Origin: JAJEFO01 sp965208685
GTDB taxonomy: Bacteria; Pseudomonadota; Alphaproteobacteria; Rhodobacterales; Rhodobacteraceae
Length of the DNA stretch: 64,000 nt
Assembly (NCBI GenBank): GCA_965208685.1
Contig: CBDBPL010000007.1
Coordinates: 3,348,001-3,412,000 of the forward strand
Reading direction: 5' to 3'
Both the position numbers and the translations under genes were made by a program. Shown here in pieces: positions 1 through 9,765 of the stretch (the first letter of the stretch is position 1; every line of letters begins with the position of its first letter). The notes below the pieces were generated by a model. It saw nothing but the letters and a program-made list of their open reading frames with translations, had not been told where the DNA came from and did not search any database.

Positions 1-2
1 TG

Positions 3-806
3 CGAGAGGGGCTCCGGATCAAGATGGGGCTCGACAAGCCCGTCTGGGTCCAGTTCTGGAATTTCTTTTCCGCGGCTTGGCAGGGCGATCTCGGGCGCGA
101 CGTGCTGTCAGACCGCCCCGTCGCAACCGTGGTCATGGAACAGCTGCCATACACGCTCGCACTCATCTTGGGCGGAATCAGCTGGTCGGTTGCACTTGGC
201 ATTCCTCTCGGCTGCTGGGCGGCGGTCGAACGCGGCACGATGGCTGACCGAATCGTGGGTGTTCTGTCTGTGGCGGTCATCGCGGTACCGTCCTTTGTCG
301 TGGCCATCTACGCCCTCCTGATATTTGCGGTCGCCCTGCGCTGGCTTCCTGCCATCGGCGCCGGCGAACCAGGCGACATCGGGGACCAGCTCGTTCACTT
401 GATCCTTCCGTCCCTCGCAGTGGGGCTTGGCTGGGTTGGCTACATCGCACGCATGGTCCGGGCCTCGATGCTCGAGGTCCTGGAATCTCAGCACATCAGG
501 ACGGCACGGGCATTCGGCCTGCCGGAGCGCATGATCACGTACCGCTACGCATTGACCATCGCCATCCTGCCAACCGTGACGCTGCTGGGGGTCGGGATCG
601 GGCAGATGCTGTCGTCCGCGGTCTTTGCCGAGATCGTCTTTGCCCGCCCCGGCGTAGGCAAGCTCGTCTATGACGCGATCCTCACCCGCAACTACCCGCT
701 CGTTACCGGTGCCGTGCTGGTCACCACAATCCTCTTCGTCCTTCTCAACCTCGTGGCCGACCTGATAGTAGGAGCCCTGGATCCCCGTGTTCGCAGCAGT
801 CTCTGA
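3..806 (+). CDS. Oligopeptide-type ABC transporter permease, DppB-like (5' end outside window)
   Basis: Inner-membrane permease of a peptide/opine/nickel-type ABC importer. The reading frame is open to the left edge, and the residues before the first ATG (REGLRIKMGLDKPVWVQF) match the usual DppB stretch just after the first membrane helix, so the ATG at 24 is internal and about 60-80 N-terminal residues lie outside the window. The visible part has five hydrophobic segments and the EAA-type loop (ARAFGLPE...) that contacts the ATPase. The stop overlaps the next permease, which is typical of dppBCDF operons. The substrate cannot be read from the permease; the binding protein gene is presumably upstream of the window. 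Confidence 0.93.
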   Translation, partial: REGLRIKMGLDKPVWVQFWNFFSAAWQGDLGRDVLSDRPVATVVMEQLPYTLALILGGISWSVALGIPLGCWAAVERGTMADRIVGVLSVAVIAVPSFVVAIYALLIFAVALRWLPAIGAGEPGDIGDQLVHLILPSLAVGLGWVGYIARMVRASMLEVLESQHIRTARAFGLPERMITYRYALTIAILPTVTLLGVGIGQMLSSAVFAEIVFARPGVGKLVYDAILTRNYPLVTGAVLVTTILFVLLNLVADLIVGALDPRVRSSL

Positions 807-1659
807 TCTCCGCAGGAGAGAGCGGACGCGCACCATGATGCGCGTATTTCGGGAACCCCTCGGTGCATTCGGCATCGCGCTGGTCCTCCTGATGGTGGGC
901 GGCGCAGTGTTCGCCGACCTTCTCACGTCATTTGATCCCTCTCGCATCTCTCCGCGCGACCGGTTCCAGTCACCTTCCCTCGATCACCTTCTCGGCACCG
1001 ATCACCTGGGACGGGACCTGTTTTCCCGCGTTCTTCACGGTGGCCGAATTGCTCTTTCCGTCGCGCTCTTTGCGACGGCCACATCGTTGGCGATCGGGGT
1101 CGTGCTGGGCCTCGTCGCGGGCTACGGCCCGCGCTGGCTGGACGCCGTGATGCTCCTGCTGTTCGATTCGATCAAGAGCTTCCCCACGGTCATGCTGGCG
1201 CTGGCCCTGGTCACGCTGTTCGGTCCATCCCTGACGGCGGTCGTGATCGTGGTCGTCCTGGTGAACGTGCCCGGCTATGCCCGAATAATCCGCACCCAGA
1301 CACTTGCGCTCAAGGGGTCGGAATTCGTTACGGCCGCACAGAGCATGGGTGCGGGCACCGCGCGCATCCTGCGCCATCACATCATGCCCAACGTGATCAG
1401 CCCCCTCCTGATCCTTGCGTCCATGGACATTCCCGTCGTGATCGCCATCGAAGCGGGAATGAGCTTTCTCGGGCTGGGCGTCCGTCCGCCGACGCCGTCC
1501 TGGGGTTCCATCCTGAATGACGGGTTCACGGCAATTCGCGACACGCCGTGGATTGCAGTTGCCGGAGGGCTGCCCATCATCCTGACCACGCTCGGATTCA
1601 CGTTTCTTGGAGAAACGATGCGTGATCTCTTCGATCCTCGCCTCAAGAAGCGCACATGA
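787..1659 (+). CDS. Oligopeptide-type ABC transporter permease, DppC-like
   Basis: Second permease subunit, pairing with the upstream DppB-like protein. It shows the DppC pattern: one N-terminal membrane helix, a periplasmic stretch containing HLLGTDHLGRDLFSR, then five helices and the EAA loop (AAQSMGAGTARILRHHIMPN). A GTG at 787 gives 290 residues and overlaps the previous gene by 20 bases; paired ATGs at 835 and 838 are alternative starts that fit the family N-terminus better, though none has a well-spaced ribosome site. The stop overlaps the next ATG (ATGA). Confidence 0.93.
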   Translation: MFAAVSDLRRRERTRTMMRVFREPLGAFGIALVLLMVGGAVFADLLTSFDPSRISPRDRFQSPSLDHLLGTDHLGRDLFSRVLHGGRIALSVALFATATSLAIGVVLGLVAGYGPRWLDAVMLLLFDSIKSFPTVMLALALVTLFGPSLTAVVIVVVLVNVPGYARIIRTQTLALKGSEFVTAAQSMGAGTARILRHHIMPNVISPLLILASMDIPVVIAIEAGMSFLGLGVRPPTPSWGSILNDGFTAIRDTPWIAVAGGLPIILTTLGFTFLGETMRDLFDPRLKKRT

Positions 1660-2618
1660 CCGTTCTCGCGATCAAGGACCTGAACGTCACGTTCTCGACC
1701 GAAGGCGGCCGGCTGCACGCCCTGAAGAACGTTTCCTTCGATGTTCCCGAGAGGCGCATTGTCGGCGTCGTGGGGGAATCGGGTTGCGGCAAGTCCACGC
1801 TGATAAACGCTATCCTCGGGCTTCTGGCGGACAATGGAAGCGTCGATGCCGGGAGCATCATGTTCGAGGGCGAGGACCTCACGAGGCTCGATCCTGCCAA
1901 GATGCAGGGACTCCGGGGCCAGAGGATCTCGACGGTCTTTCAGGATCCGATGGGAGCCCTGAACCCGGTTCTCTCGGTCGGTCGCCAGATGCGGAACATC
2001 CAGTATCGGTCCGGCAGTTCTCGCAGCGAGAAGGACGCGCGGTCGGTAGCAATGCTGCGGAAGGTGCGGATCCCCGACGCGCAGGCCGCGCTCGCGCGGT
2101 ACCCTCACGAGTTTTCCGGCGGGATGCGGCAGCGGGTCGCGATCGCCATGGCCCTGATGATGAAGCCCGCGCTCCTGATCGCGGACGAACCGACGACCGC
2201 GCTGGATGCCACGCTTGAAGTGGCCACCATCGAGCTCCTTAGGGAACTGCAGCAGGACATCGCCTGCTCGGTACTCTTCATATCGCACCATCTCGGCGTC
2301 ATCGCCGAACTTTGTGACGATGTCGTCGTGATGTATGCGGGCGAAGTCGTGGAGCGCGGCACCACGCGGCAGGTGTTTCACGCGCCGCGCCATCCTTATT
2401 CCAGGCGCCTGCTTGAGTGCGATCCGGCACGGCAATCCGGGCGCACGCGGCATCTGCCAACCATTCCCGGCGAAATCCCGGATCTCAGGCACAGGCCGCC
2501 CGGCTGTGTCTTTGCGACCCGCTGCGATCAACGCGTCGATGCCTGTGACAAGGTCCCGCCCGACGTGGCTGTCGAGACCGGGCACGTCGCCCGGTGCGTA
2601 TTGGCGGAGGCGAGATGA
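1656..2618 (+). CDS. Oligopeptide ABC transporter ATP-binding protein, DppD-like
   Basis: Cytoplasmic ATPase, 320 residues, normal for DppD/OppD. Visible motifs are Walker A GESGCGKS (residues 40-47), the Q-loop FQDPMGALNP, the signature FSGGMRQR, Walker B LLIADEPTTALD and the switch His in ISHHLG. The C-terminal oligo-HPY region carries the expected cysteines (CVFATRC...C...C). The start ATG at 1656 overlaps the permease stop. Together with the next gene it forms the ATPase pair of the importer. Confidence 0.95.
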   Translation: MTVLAIKDLNVTFSTEGGRLHALKNVSFDVPERRIVGVVGESGCGKSTLINAILGLLADNGSVDAGSIMFEGEDLTRLDPAKMQGLRGQRISTVFQDPMGALNPVLSVGRQMRNIQYRSGSSRSEKDARSVAMLRKVRIPDAQAALARYPHEFSGGMRQRVAIAMALMMKPALLIADEPTTALDATLEVATIELLRELQQDIACSVLFISHHLGVIAELCDDVVVMYAGEVVERGTTRQVFHAPRHPYSRRLLECDPARQSGRTRHLPTIPGEIPDLRHRPPGCVFATRCDQRVDACDKVPPDVAVETGHVARCVLAEAR

Positions 2619-3604
2619 GCGGGATCCTCGAAGTCCGCGACGTCGAAGTGACGTTCGAAGTCGGCCCCTTGATTCGCCGCCGCTCGATCCTGGGAGTGGC
2701 GGGCGTGGATTTCGATCTCCATGCAGGCGAAACATTCGCGATCGTGGGCGAAAGCGGATCGGGAAAGACCACCCTGGCTCGCGCGATCAACGGTCTCCAG
2801 GGCATTTCCGCCGGATCGATCCGGTTCGACGAACAACGCATCGACACGCTCGGCGCAAGATCGATGAAGCCCTTGCGGCGACGCATGTCCATGATGTTCC
2901 AGGATCCTGTCGGCTCGCTCAGCCCCCGCATGAAAGTCGGCAACCTGATAGCTGAACCGTTCCGCATTCACGGAATCGCCGACAAGAACCCAAGCATTGA
3001 AGTCCCGCGGCTTCTGTCGCTGGTCGGGCTCACTCCGGAGTTTGCAGACCGCTATCCGCATCAGCTGTCAGGTGGCCAGGCACGGCGGGTCGGCGTGGCG
3101 CGCGCGATCGCCCTGAACCCCGCTCTCATCATCGCGGACGAACCCACCGCCGGGCTCGACGTGTCGGTGCAGGGCGAAGTGCTGAATCTCCTGAACGATC
3201 TCCGTGAGCGGCTTGGCCTCGCAATGATCATCATCACTCACAACCTGCACGTTGTGCATCACGTGGCGGACCGGATGGCCGTCATGTATCTCGGCCGCTT
3301 CGTCGAGGTGGGAGACACCGATGAGATCTTCCGCGCACCGCGCCACCCGTACACGGCGGCTCTTCTCTCGGCCAATCCCGAGCCTGATCCGGACAAGGCG
3401 CGCGATCGCATCGCCCTGCCCGCCGAAGTGCCGTCGCTTCTTGCAAGACCTGCAGGTTGCGAATTCCATTCCCGTTGCCCGTGGGCGGCGGCGCGCTGCA
3501 AGTCCGAAGTCCCTGATTTCGTCCAAGGCGAGACAAGGAAGGTCGCGTGCCACATGCCGCTGGAACCCGGCGCGAGACCCCCCGAAATGGAGGTGACGCA
3601 ATGA
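2615..3604 (+). CDS. Oligopeptide ABC transporter ATP-binding protein, DppF-like
   Basis: Second ATPase of the importer, 329 residues. Walker A GESGSGKT is at residues 45-52, followed by the Q-loop MFQDPVGSLSP, signature LSGGQARR, Walker B IIADEPTAGLD and switch ITHNLH. The C-terminal cysteine cluster (CEFHSRC...C...C) is the DppF type. I chose the ATG at 2615: it overlaps the DppD stop as ATGA and has a strong GGCGGAGG upstream; an in-frame GTG at 2594 is less likely. The following hydrolase starts in its stop codon. Confidence 0.95.
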   Translation: MSGILEVRDVEVTFEVGPLIRRRSILGVAGVDFDLHAGETFAIVGESGSGKTTLARAINGLQGISAGSIRFDEQRIDTLGARSMKPLRRRMSMMFQDPVGSLSPRMKVGNLIAEPFRIHGIADKNPSIEVPRLLSLVGLTPEFADRYPHQLSGGQARRVGVARAIALNPALIIADEPTAGLDVSVQGEVLNLLNDLRERLGLAMIIITHNLHVVHHVADRMAVMYLGRFVEVGDTDEIFRAPRHPYTAALLSANPEPDPDKARDRIALPAEVPSLLARPAGCEFHSRCPWAAARCKSEVPDFVQGETRKVACHMPLEPGARPPEMEVTQ

Positions 3605-5607
3605 CCGAGGTCATCGAAACCGAATGGATTCCCATGCCCGACGGCATCCGCCTTGCCGCGAGGCTCTGGTTGCCGGACGAGGCCGCGCGCTCGCCCGTGC
3701 CCTGCATCCTGGAGTACATTCCCTATCGCCGCCGGGACCGGACCCGGATGCGCGACGAAAGCATGCACCCGCACTTCGCCGACGCCGGATACGCGGCAGT
3801 CAGGGTCGACATGCGCGGCTCAGGCGACAGCGAAGGGGTGATGCTGGACGAGTATTCGGAACAGGAAATGGCGGACGGGGTCGACGTGATCGCATGGATC
3901 GCCGAACAGCCGTGGTGCGACGGGAACGTCGGCATGTTCGGCAAGTCCTGGGGCGCCTACACATCCTTTCAGGTTGCCGCGAAGCGCCCTCCGGCACTCA
4001 AGGCAATCGCGCCGGTCATGGGTACCGACGACCGCTGGCTCGAGGACATCCACTTCTACGGAGGCGTGCTTGCCAACGACAATTTCTGGTGGGGCTCGAT
4101 CATGCAGCTCTACAACGCGATGCCTCCGGATCCGGCAATCGTCGGCGAGGATCGCTGGCGCGACATGTGGAAAGAGCGCCTTGAGGCGATGACATTCTGG
4201 CCCGCGCAATGGCTTGAGCACCAGACTCATGACGAAATGTGGCGCAGGGGCTCGATCTCGGAAAATTATGCTGACGTCGAGATTCCGGTCTATTTTTTCG
4301 GCGGCTGGGCCGACCTCTTCCGCGACACGCCGTTCCGGATTGCCGAACGCCTGAAGGGGCCGATCAAGGTGCTCATGGGACCTTGGGCCCATCTCTATCC
4401 CCATGAGGGCCTGCCAAGACCCCGCATGGACTTCGTGAACGAGGTCATACGCTTCTGGGACCACTGCCTCAAGGGAATCGACACCGGCCTGATGGACGAG
4501 CCGCACCTGCGGTTCTACCTGCAGGACTCGGCGCCACCCGCCGGCTCTCGCAAGGAGCGCACTGGCGTCTGGGTCGAGGAAGCCGCCTGGCCCTCGCCTA
4601 ACGTGAGCATCGAGACGCTTTGGCTGAACGAGGGCCGGCTCGGGACGTCCGCCGAGTCCGGCGACACAATGTCCGTGTGTTCGCCGCAGACCTTCGGTTC
4701 CGCGGGCGGGGACATGTGCTCGTTCGCGATCCCGGGGGACATGCCCGTTGACTGCCGGCTAGATGCGGCAGGTGCGCTGAATTTCCGATCAGAGCCGGTG
4801 GACGCCCCCATCGACATACTTGGACAACCCGCGCTCAACCTCACCGCGTCCACCGATCGGCCGCAAGGATTCGTCGCTGCGCTGCTCGTGGACGAAGCGC
4901 CGGACGGCGCACAGACACTGATCACTCGCGGATTCGCGAATCTCGCGCATCGCGTTTCCGACACCGTTCCAGAACCAGCGGTCCCGGACGCGGAAATGAC
5001 CGTGACCTTGCCGTTGCACGGCATCGGCTACCGGCTTGCAAGTGGTCACCGGCTCGTCGTGCAAGTGGGAACCTGTTACTGGCCGATCCTCTGGCCCGCG
5101 CCCGAACCTGTCACGTTGACAGTCGTGCCGGGGTGTTCGACGCTAGAGCTTCCGGTCCGCAGTGACGCAGAGACACAGCCTCGCGCCTTTCCTGAACCCG
5201 ACCCCACGGACAGGAAGCGTCCGGTAACGACGGTCCGGGAAGGATCAATGGAAAGGTCGCTCCACGTCGACCTGACAACCGGCGAGCATGCCGCGCGCTT
5301 CTTTCTTGACGGCGGCGTGTTCGGTCCCGTGGGACGGTTGCGCCTCGACGAGACCGGCACCGAGATGGGCGACGTTTCGGATCGAGTCTATCGGATCCAT
5401 CCGGAAGACCCACTTTCGGCGCGGGCTACGATGGACCAGGAAAGCAGCTTCGAGCGCGACGACTGGAACGTTCGGATCGAGACCAGCTCTGAAATGACGG
5501 CCACCAAGACGGACTTCCTCCTGCGCGCTTCCGTGACCTGCTGGGACGGCGACGAGGAATTCCACCAAGTTCAGTGGGAACACTCGATTCCGCGAAACGG
5601 GATGTGA
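3601..5607 (+). CDS. CocE/NonD family serine hydrolase (S15-like), copy 1
   Basis: Alpha/beta hydrolase of the X-Pro dipeptidyl-peptidase/cocaine esterase family, 668 residues; members hydrolyse esters or X-Pro peptides. The N-terminal catalytic domain has the nucleophile motif FGKSWGAY (Ser116), an acid in GGWAD (Asp238) and the catalytic His in MGPWAH (His264). A C-terminal jelly-roll domain follows, as in CocE. No signal peptide is visible, so it is probably cytoplasmic and acts on an imported substrate. The ATG at 3601 overlaps the DppF stop and has GGAGGTG upstream, so it is coupled to the importer. The natural substrate is unknown; a peptide-like or acylated compound brought in by the importer is an inference. 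Confidence 0.9.
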   Translation: MTEVIETEWIPMPDGIRLAARLWLPDEAARSPVPCILEYIPYRRRDRTRMRDESMHPHFADAGYAAVRVDMRGSGDSEGVMLDEYSEQEMADGVDVIAWIAEQPWCDGNVGMFGKSWGAYTSFQVAAKRPPALKAIAPVMGTDDRWLEDIHFYGGVLANDNFWWGSIMQLYNAMPPDPAIVGEDRWRDMWKERLEAMTFWPAQWLEHQTHDEMWRRGSISENYADVEIPVYFFGGWADLFRDTPFRIAERLKGPIKVLMGPWAHLYPHEGLPRPRMDFVNEVIRFWDHCLKGIDTGLMDEPHLRFYLQDSAPPAGSRKERTGVWVEEAAWPSPNVSIETLWLNEGRLGTSAESGDTMSVCSPQTFGSAGGDMCSFAIPGDMPVDCRLDAAGALNFRSEPVDAPIDILGQPALNLTASTDRPQGFVAALLVDEAPDGAQTLITRGFANLAHRVSDTVPEPAVPDAEMTVTLPLHGIGYRLASGHRLVVQVGTCYWPILWPAPEPVTLTVVPGCSTLELPVRSDAETQPRAFPEPDPTDRKRPVTTVREGSMERSLHVDLTTGEHAARFFLDGGVFGPVGRLRLDETGTEMGDVSDRVYRIHPEDPLSARATMDQESSFERDDWNVRIETSSEMTATKTDFLLRASVTCWDGDEEFHQVQWEHSIPRNGM

Positions 5608-5610
5608 GCG

Positions 5611-7635
5611 ATGCTTAAAAACTCAGAAATCCGGACCGAGTTCCCGCGCGAAGTCCGCGAGATCGAGAACGCCTGGATCCCGATGCCCGACGGAACAAGG
5701 CTCGCGGCCAGAATCTGGCTTCCCGTTGACGCGGAATCGGATCCTGTGCCTGCAATCCTCGAGTACCTGCCCTATCGCAAGCGTGACGGAACGGTTGAGC
5801 GGGATCACCTGACCCATCCGTATTTCGCAGGCCATGGATATGCAGGCGTTCGCGTCGACTTACGCGGCACGGGCGACAGTGAAGGCATCTGCCTCGGGGA
5901 GTATCTCAGGCAGGAACAGGACGACTGCCTGGCCGTGATCGAATGGCTTGCCGACCAGCCCTGGTGTTCAGGAAAGGTCGGAATGATCGGGATCAGCTGG
6001 GGCGGATTCAACGGGCTTCAGGTCGCGGCCAGGCGTCCGGAAGCACTGGGCGCGGTCATATCGCTCTGCTCCACCGACGACCGCTACGCCGACGACATCC
6101 ATTTCATGGGCGGCTGCATGCTGACCGACAAGCTGAGCTGGGGGGCCACGGCCTTCTCGATCTGCAACACGCCTCCCGATCCCGCAATCGTGGGAGACCG
6201 GTGGCGGGAAATGTGGGCGGAGCGGCTTGAAAACAACGGGCTGTGGATGCTCGACTGGTTTCGGCACCAGCGGCGAGACGGGTTCTATGCCCATGGCTCG
6301 GTTTGCGAGAACTACGCCAAAATCGAGGTGCCGGTCTATGCGGTGGGGGGCTGGGCGGATGGGTACACGAACGCCATCTTCCGCCTGCTGGAGCACCTGC
6401 CGGGCCCGAAGAAGGGACTGATCGGGCCATGGGCCCACAAGTATCCGCACTTCGCGAAACCCGGACCGCGCATAGGCTTTCTGCAGGAATGCCTTCGCTG
6501 GTGGGACCAGCATCTCAAGGGCATCGAAACCGGCATCATGGAGGAACCGGAACTCCGGGCCTGGATCAACTCTCCCGTGGCACCGTCGCCGCGCAACGAA
6601 GACCGGCCGGGCCGTTGGGTGGCGGAATCGGAATGGAACGGCAGCGGATCGAAAATGCTGTCCATTTATCCGGGAGAGAACGGGCTGACGGACAAGCCTT
6701 CGAGGACGGCCATCACTCTCTCCTCCGAGGAAACAGCGGGATGGACATCCGGTGCATGGTGCGGGTACGGGGCGGTTCCCGACGGCCCGTTGGACCAGAA
6801 CGGCGAGGCCGGCCTGATGACGATATTCGAGTCGGACGTTCTCGACGAAGGGTTCGATCTATTCGGCTTTCCGCTCTTTCACGCAAAGGTCGCCAGCGAC
6901 ACGCATCAGGCGAATGTCGCGGTCGTCCTTTCCGCCGTGGGCGAGGATGGCCGCGCGACCCTCTTCAGCTACGGAGTCCTGAACCTGACCCACAGGTCAA
7001 GTCATTCAAGACCCGAGCAGATGCCGTTGGCACAGCCCCAGCCGGTCACGATTCTACTCAACGCCTGCGGGCAGCGCGTCGACAAGGGCCAGCGACTTCG
7101 TCTTGCGCTGTCCACGGCTCTTTGGCCGGTGATCTGGCCGGCAAGCGAGAAGGCGACCCTCACGATCAAGCCAGGCAGCGCCAGGCTCGACCTTCCGATT
7201 CGCCCGACCCGTGACACGGACGACGAACTGGTCCCGTTTCCGCCGCCGGAAGGCGCCAGCCCTGCCCCGATCAAGCAACATTCCCGAAGCCTCTACGACC
7301 GGCACCGCGATGTCGACCTGACCACGGGCGGCGAGACGTACTCGCGGAGCAGCAGCGCTGGACCCGCAACCCACATGCATACCGGCCTCACGGTCAAGCG
7401 CAGCAGCAGCGAGCGATTCCATGTCCATCCCGAAGATCCGAATTCGGCCATCGGGATCTGTCGCTGGTGCGAGGCCTATTCGCGGGACGACTGGAAGGCA
7501 GAGGTGCGGACCGAAGTCAGCGTGCACGCATTGCGAGACTGCTGGCGAATCGAAGCCAGTCTTGTCGCGCGTGACGCCGAAGGAGTCGTCGCCGAGCGGA
7601 AATGGAACGAGGATGTGCCTCGGGATCTCGTGTGA
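5611..7635 (+). CDS. CocE/NonD family serine hydrolase (S15-like), copy 2
   Basis: Paralogue of the preceding gene, 674 residues, three bases downstream and clearly cotranscribed. The catalytic triad can be placed: GISWGG (Ser129), GGWAD (Asp250) and IGPWAH (His276). It keeps the same opening signature as copy 1 (WIPMPDG, LEYLPYRKRDG, RVDLRGTGDSEG) and the same C-terminal beta domain, but the two are diverged well beyond a recent duplication. Two tandem copies in an importer operon suggest two ester or peptide bonds cleaved in sequence, or different substrate ranges. Confidence 0.9.
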   Translation: MLKNSEIRTEFPREVREIENAWIPMPDGTRLAARIWLPVDAESDPVPAILEYLPYRKRDGTVERDHLTHPYFAGHGYAGVRVDLRGTGDSEGICLGEYLRQEQDDCLAVIEWLADQPWCSGKVGMIGISWGGFNGLQVAARRPEALGAVISLCSTDDRYADDIHFMGGCMLTDKLSWGATAFSICNTPPDPAIVGDRWREMWAERLENNGLWMLDWFRHQRRDGFYAHGSVCENYAKIEVPVYAVGGWADGYTNAIFRLLEHLPGPKKGLIGPWAHKYPHFAKPGPRIGFLQECLRWWDQHLKGIETGIMEEPELRAWINSPVAPSPRNEDRPGRWVAESEWNGSGSKMLSIYPGENGLTDKPSRTAITLSSEETAGWTSGAWCGYGAVPDGPLDQNGEAGLMTIFESDVLDEGFDLFGFPLFHAKVASDTHQANVAVVLSAVGEDGRATLFSYGVLNLTHRSSHSRPEQMPLAQPQPVTILLNACGQRVDKGQRLRLALSTALWPVIWPASEKATLTIKPGSARLDLPIRPTRDTDDELVPFPPPEGASPAPIKQHSRSLYDRHRDVDLTTGGETYSRSSSAGPATHMHTGLTVKRSSSERFHVHPEDPNSAIGICRWCEAYSRDDWKAEVRTEVSVHALRDCWRIEASLVARDAEGVVAERKWNEDVPRDLV

Positions 7636-7646
7636 GGAGAGAAGCG

Positions 7647-8498
7647 GTGGGCGCGTTTCCCGACTTTGGCCCGAAAGCGGCATTCCATCACTTTGCAGAT
7701 GATGAAGTCGCCATGCGTGTGGTCACCGAGGGAAACGGACCGGACGTTGTCTTCATTCCTGGAGGGGATGCGACTGCCGAGAGCTATTCCCAGCAGTTCG
7801 CGCTTCTTTCGGACGCTTTCCGCTGCATCTCCTACGACCCGCGCGGCGCCGGAATGACGACATCGCCGCCAGCACCGTGGACGATCGCGGACTTTGCGCG
7901 CGACTGCGCAGCCGTGATCGACGCGCATTGCGACGGAAGCGCGGTCGTCTGCGGCCTTTCCCTTGGCGGTCTCGTGACCCAACAGGTGGCTATAGACTTT
8001 CCGGAGAAGGTCCGCCTGGCCATTCCCATGGGAACCGCCGCCTACATCGACGGCTTCACCAGGGACTGGATGCAGGCGGAGATCGACCTCCGCAAGGATG
8101 GCGTGTCCCTGCCGGACTATTTCCTGGCGCCGCACTATGCACCCTACGCCTTCCCCGCAAAGGCGCTTCACGACCCGGATCTTTGGGCAGAAGTCAAGGA
8201 GGCCTACACAATCCGCTTCGCGGACCGTGCTCCGCAGGACTTGATCGACCAATGGCAAGCCTGTCTCGAATTCGACTGCCGCGACGCCCTGAAGACCTGC
8301 CCGGTTCCGATGCATGTCATCAGCTTTTCCGAAGACGTCCAGACCGCACCGTCCATGTGCAAGGTAGTCGCCGATCTCGCCCCGAAAGGCGTGTTCCACG
8401 AGCTGGAGGGACTTGGTCACGTTTCGATGACCCGTCACAGGCCAAATGTTGTTGCTGACAAGCTGCGCGGGATAATTCTCAAGGCGCTTGACACGTAA
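7647..8498 (+). CDS. Alpha/beta hydrolase
   Basis: Small alpha/beta-fold hydrolase of 283 residues. It has the oxyanion stretch FIPGGDATAESY, the nucleophile elbow VCGLSLGG (Ser105) and a late catalytic His in GLGHVSM. The longer reading frame from 7602 overlaps the previous gene without a ribosome site; a GTG at 7647 is preceded by GAGGAGAGAAG, so I use that start. It is the last gene of the importer-hydrolase operon. Homologues include 3-oxoadipate enol-lactonase-like enzymes, but the substrate is not determinable here. Confidence 0.85.
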   Translation: MGAFPDFGPKAAFHHFADDEVAMRVVTEGNGPDVVFIPGGDATAESYSQQFALLSDAFRCISYDPRGAGMTTSPPAPWTIADFARDCAAVIDAHCDGSAVVCGLSLGGLVTQQVAIDFPEKVRLAIPMGTAAYIDGFTRDWMQAEIDLRKDGVSLPDYFLAPHYAPYAFPAKALHDPDLWAEVKEAYTIRFADRAPQDLIDQWQACLEFDCRDALKTCPVPMHVISFSEDVQTAPSMCKVVADLAPKGVFHELEGLGHVSMTRHRPNVVADKLRGIILKALDT

Positions 8499-8712
8499 CG
8501 CGGACGCGGAATGCGATGGCCGGACCAGTGTCACGCCACCACGCCCTTGGGACCGTCCGCTCGAATTCAGCATGCACCGTGACCCGTGGTCTCGATCTCG
8601 ATCAGCGCATTGCGGCATGTGCGCGCTTGTCCTGCAATTTGCCGCATTTGGTTGGCGGTTTCCGCTTGCAGAAGGCATTCAACATCAATATCCCCGTTCC
8701 ACCAAACGGAGC

Positions 8713-8787
8713 GCGGGCGTAGCTCAGGGGTAGAGCATTACCTTGCCAAGGTAAGGGTCGTGAGTTCGAATCTCATCGCCCGCTCCA
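8713..8787 (+). tRNA. tRNA-Gly (anticodon GCC)
   Basis: Full cloverleaf with encoded CCA. The acceptor stem GCGGGCG pairs with CGCCCGC (8777-8783), the D arm is GCTC...GAGC (8722-8736), and the anticodon arm TTACC-TTGCCAA-GGTAA (8738-8754) gives anticodon GCC. The T arm contains TTCGAAT and the gene ends TCCA. It sits at the border between the ordinary operon to the left and a block of mobile-element debris to the right, the usual position of an integration site. Confidence 0.97.
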
Positions 8788-8973
8788 ATGGGGTTTCCCA
8801 TATTTCCTCAAGATCACCATAAAGCAATGTTTTTGCTTGGTAGTTTTTTTGGGCCGCTGAACATGCCGACTCACCACGAACCATGAGATTCGCGTCGTTT
8901 TGTTGGACAGATGTTGGACAACTCGAATGCGATGCCACTGACAGACGCCCAGATTCGATCTCTCATGTCAGGG

Positions 8974-9735
8974 TCAGTGTCTCAAAAACACGGAGCGCTG
9001 CTGTTTCGATGGCGTCTTCTCGCACGCATCGGCGACGATGTCGGCGATCAGGGTGCGCAGGAACTGCTGGCGCGCGCGCATGGTGGTCGTCGGCGCGTTC
9101 CAGGCAGCCTCGAGATCGTCCGCGAGGCTCGTGAAGTCCGGCGTGTCCGTGGCCGGCTCCGGCGCCGGCCGGTTGCGGGCCTCGCAATCCGCGACCCGTC
9201 GGAGCGCCTCCTCCCAGCGCGTCTCGAGCTGCGCCGCGATCAGCCGGTTGTCGAGATCGCAGGCGGCGTAGCGGCGCTCAGCGAGCGAGGCATCGTAGCG
9301 GGCCTGCTGCAGCTCGAGTTCCAGCACCTTGCGCTGTTTCGCCAGTGTCTCGCCAAGCATCCGCTCCGCCTCCAGCGCGGCTTCGACCGCCAAGGGCCGC
9401 GTCACCCGGATGGCCTCGGCGGCAAGGGCGGCGTCGACGCGTTTCGCGGCCATGGCCTGACAGCTCGGCTTCCCTTCGCCGAAGCCCTGCCTGCACTGGT
9501 AAACGGCTCGCCCCGTGGAGCCGCCGGAATAGGCCACCTGCAGGCGCCGACCGCAACGCGCGCAAGACAGCAGCCCGGCGAGCAGCGCCCGGCCGCCTCG
9601 CCCGGACTTGGAACCGCCGCTCTTGCCGTGCGAGTTGGCCGCCAGACGGGCCAGGTTGCGCTCGTGCTCGGCCCAGTCGATGTAACCGTCGTGGTGGTCC
9701 CGGATCAAGACCCACTGTTCGACCGGCTTGCCTGT
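8974..9735 (-). pseudogene. Large serine recombinase, C-terminal remnant
   Basis: C-terminal half of a large serine (resolvase/integrase type) recombinase. It reads from a VEQWVLIRDHHDGYIDW stretch (end of the recombinase domain) through a zinc-ribbon (LLSCARCGRRL...YQC...SC) into a coiled-coil-like Arg/Glu/Ala-rich tail. The N-terminal catalytic resolvase domain with its serine is absent, and the sequence upstream on this strand belongs to a group II intron. It cannot be an active recombinase. Its position beside tRNA-Gly suggests decay of an integrated element. Confidence 0.8.
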
Positions 9736-9765
9736 TCGCTGAGCCGCCCAAGGCGGCCCTTCTGC

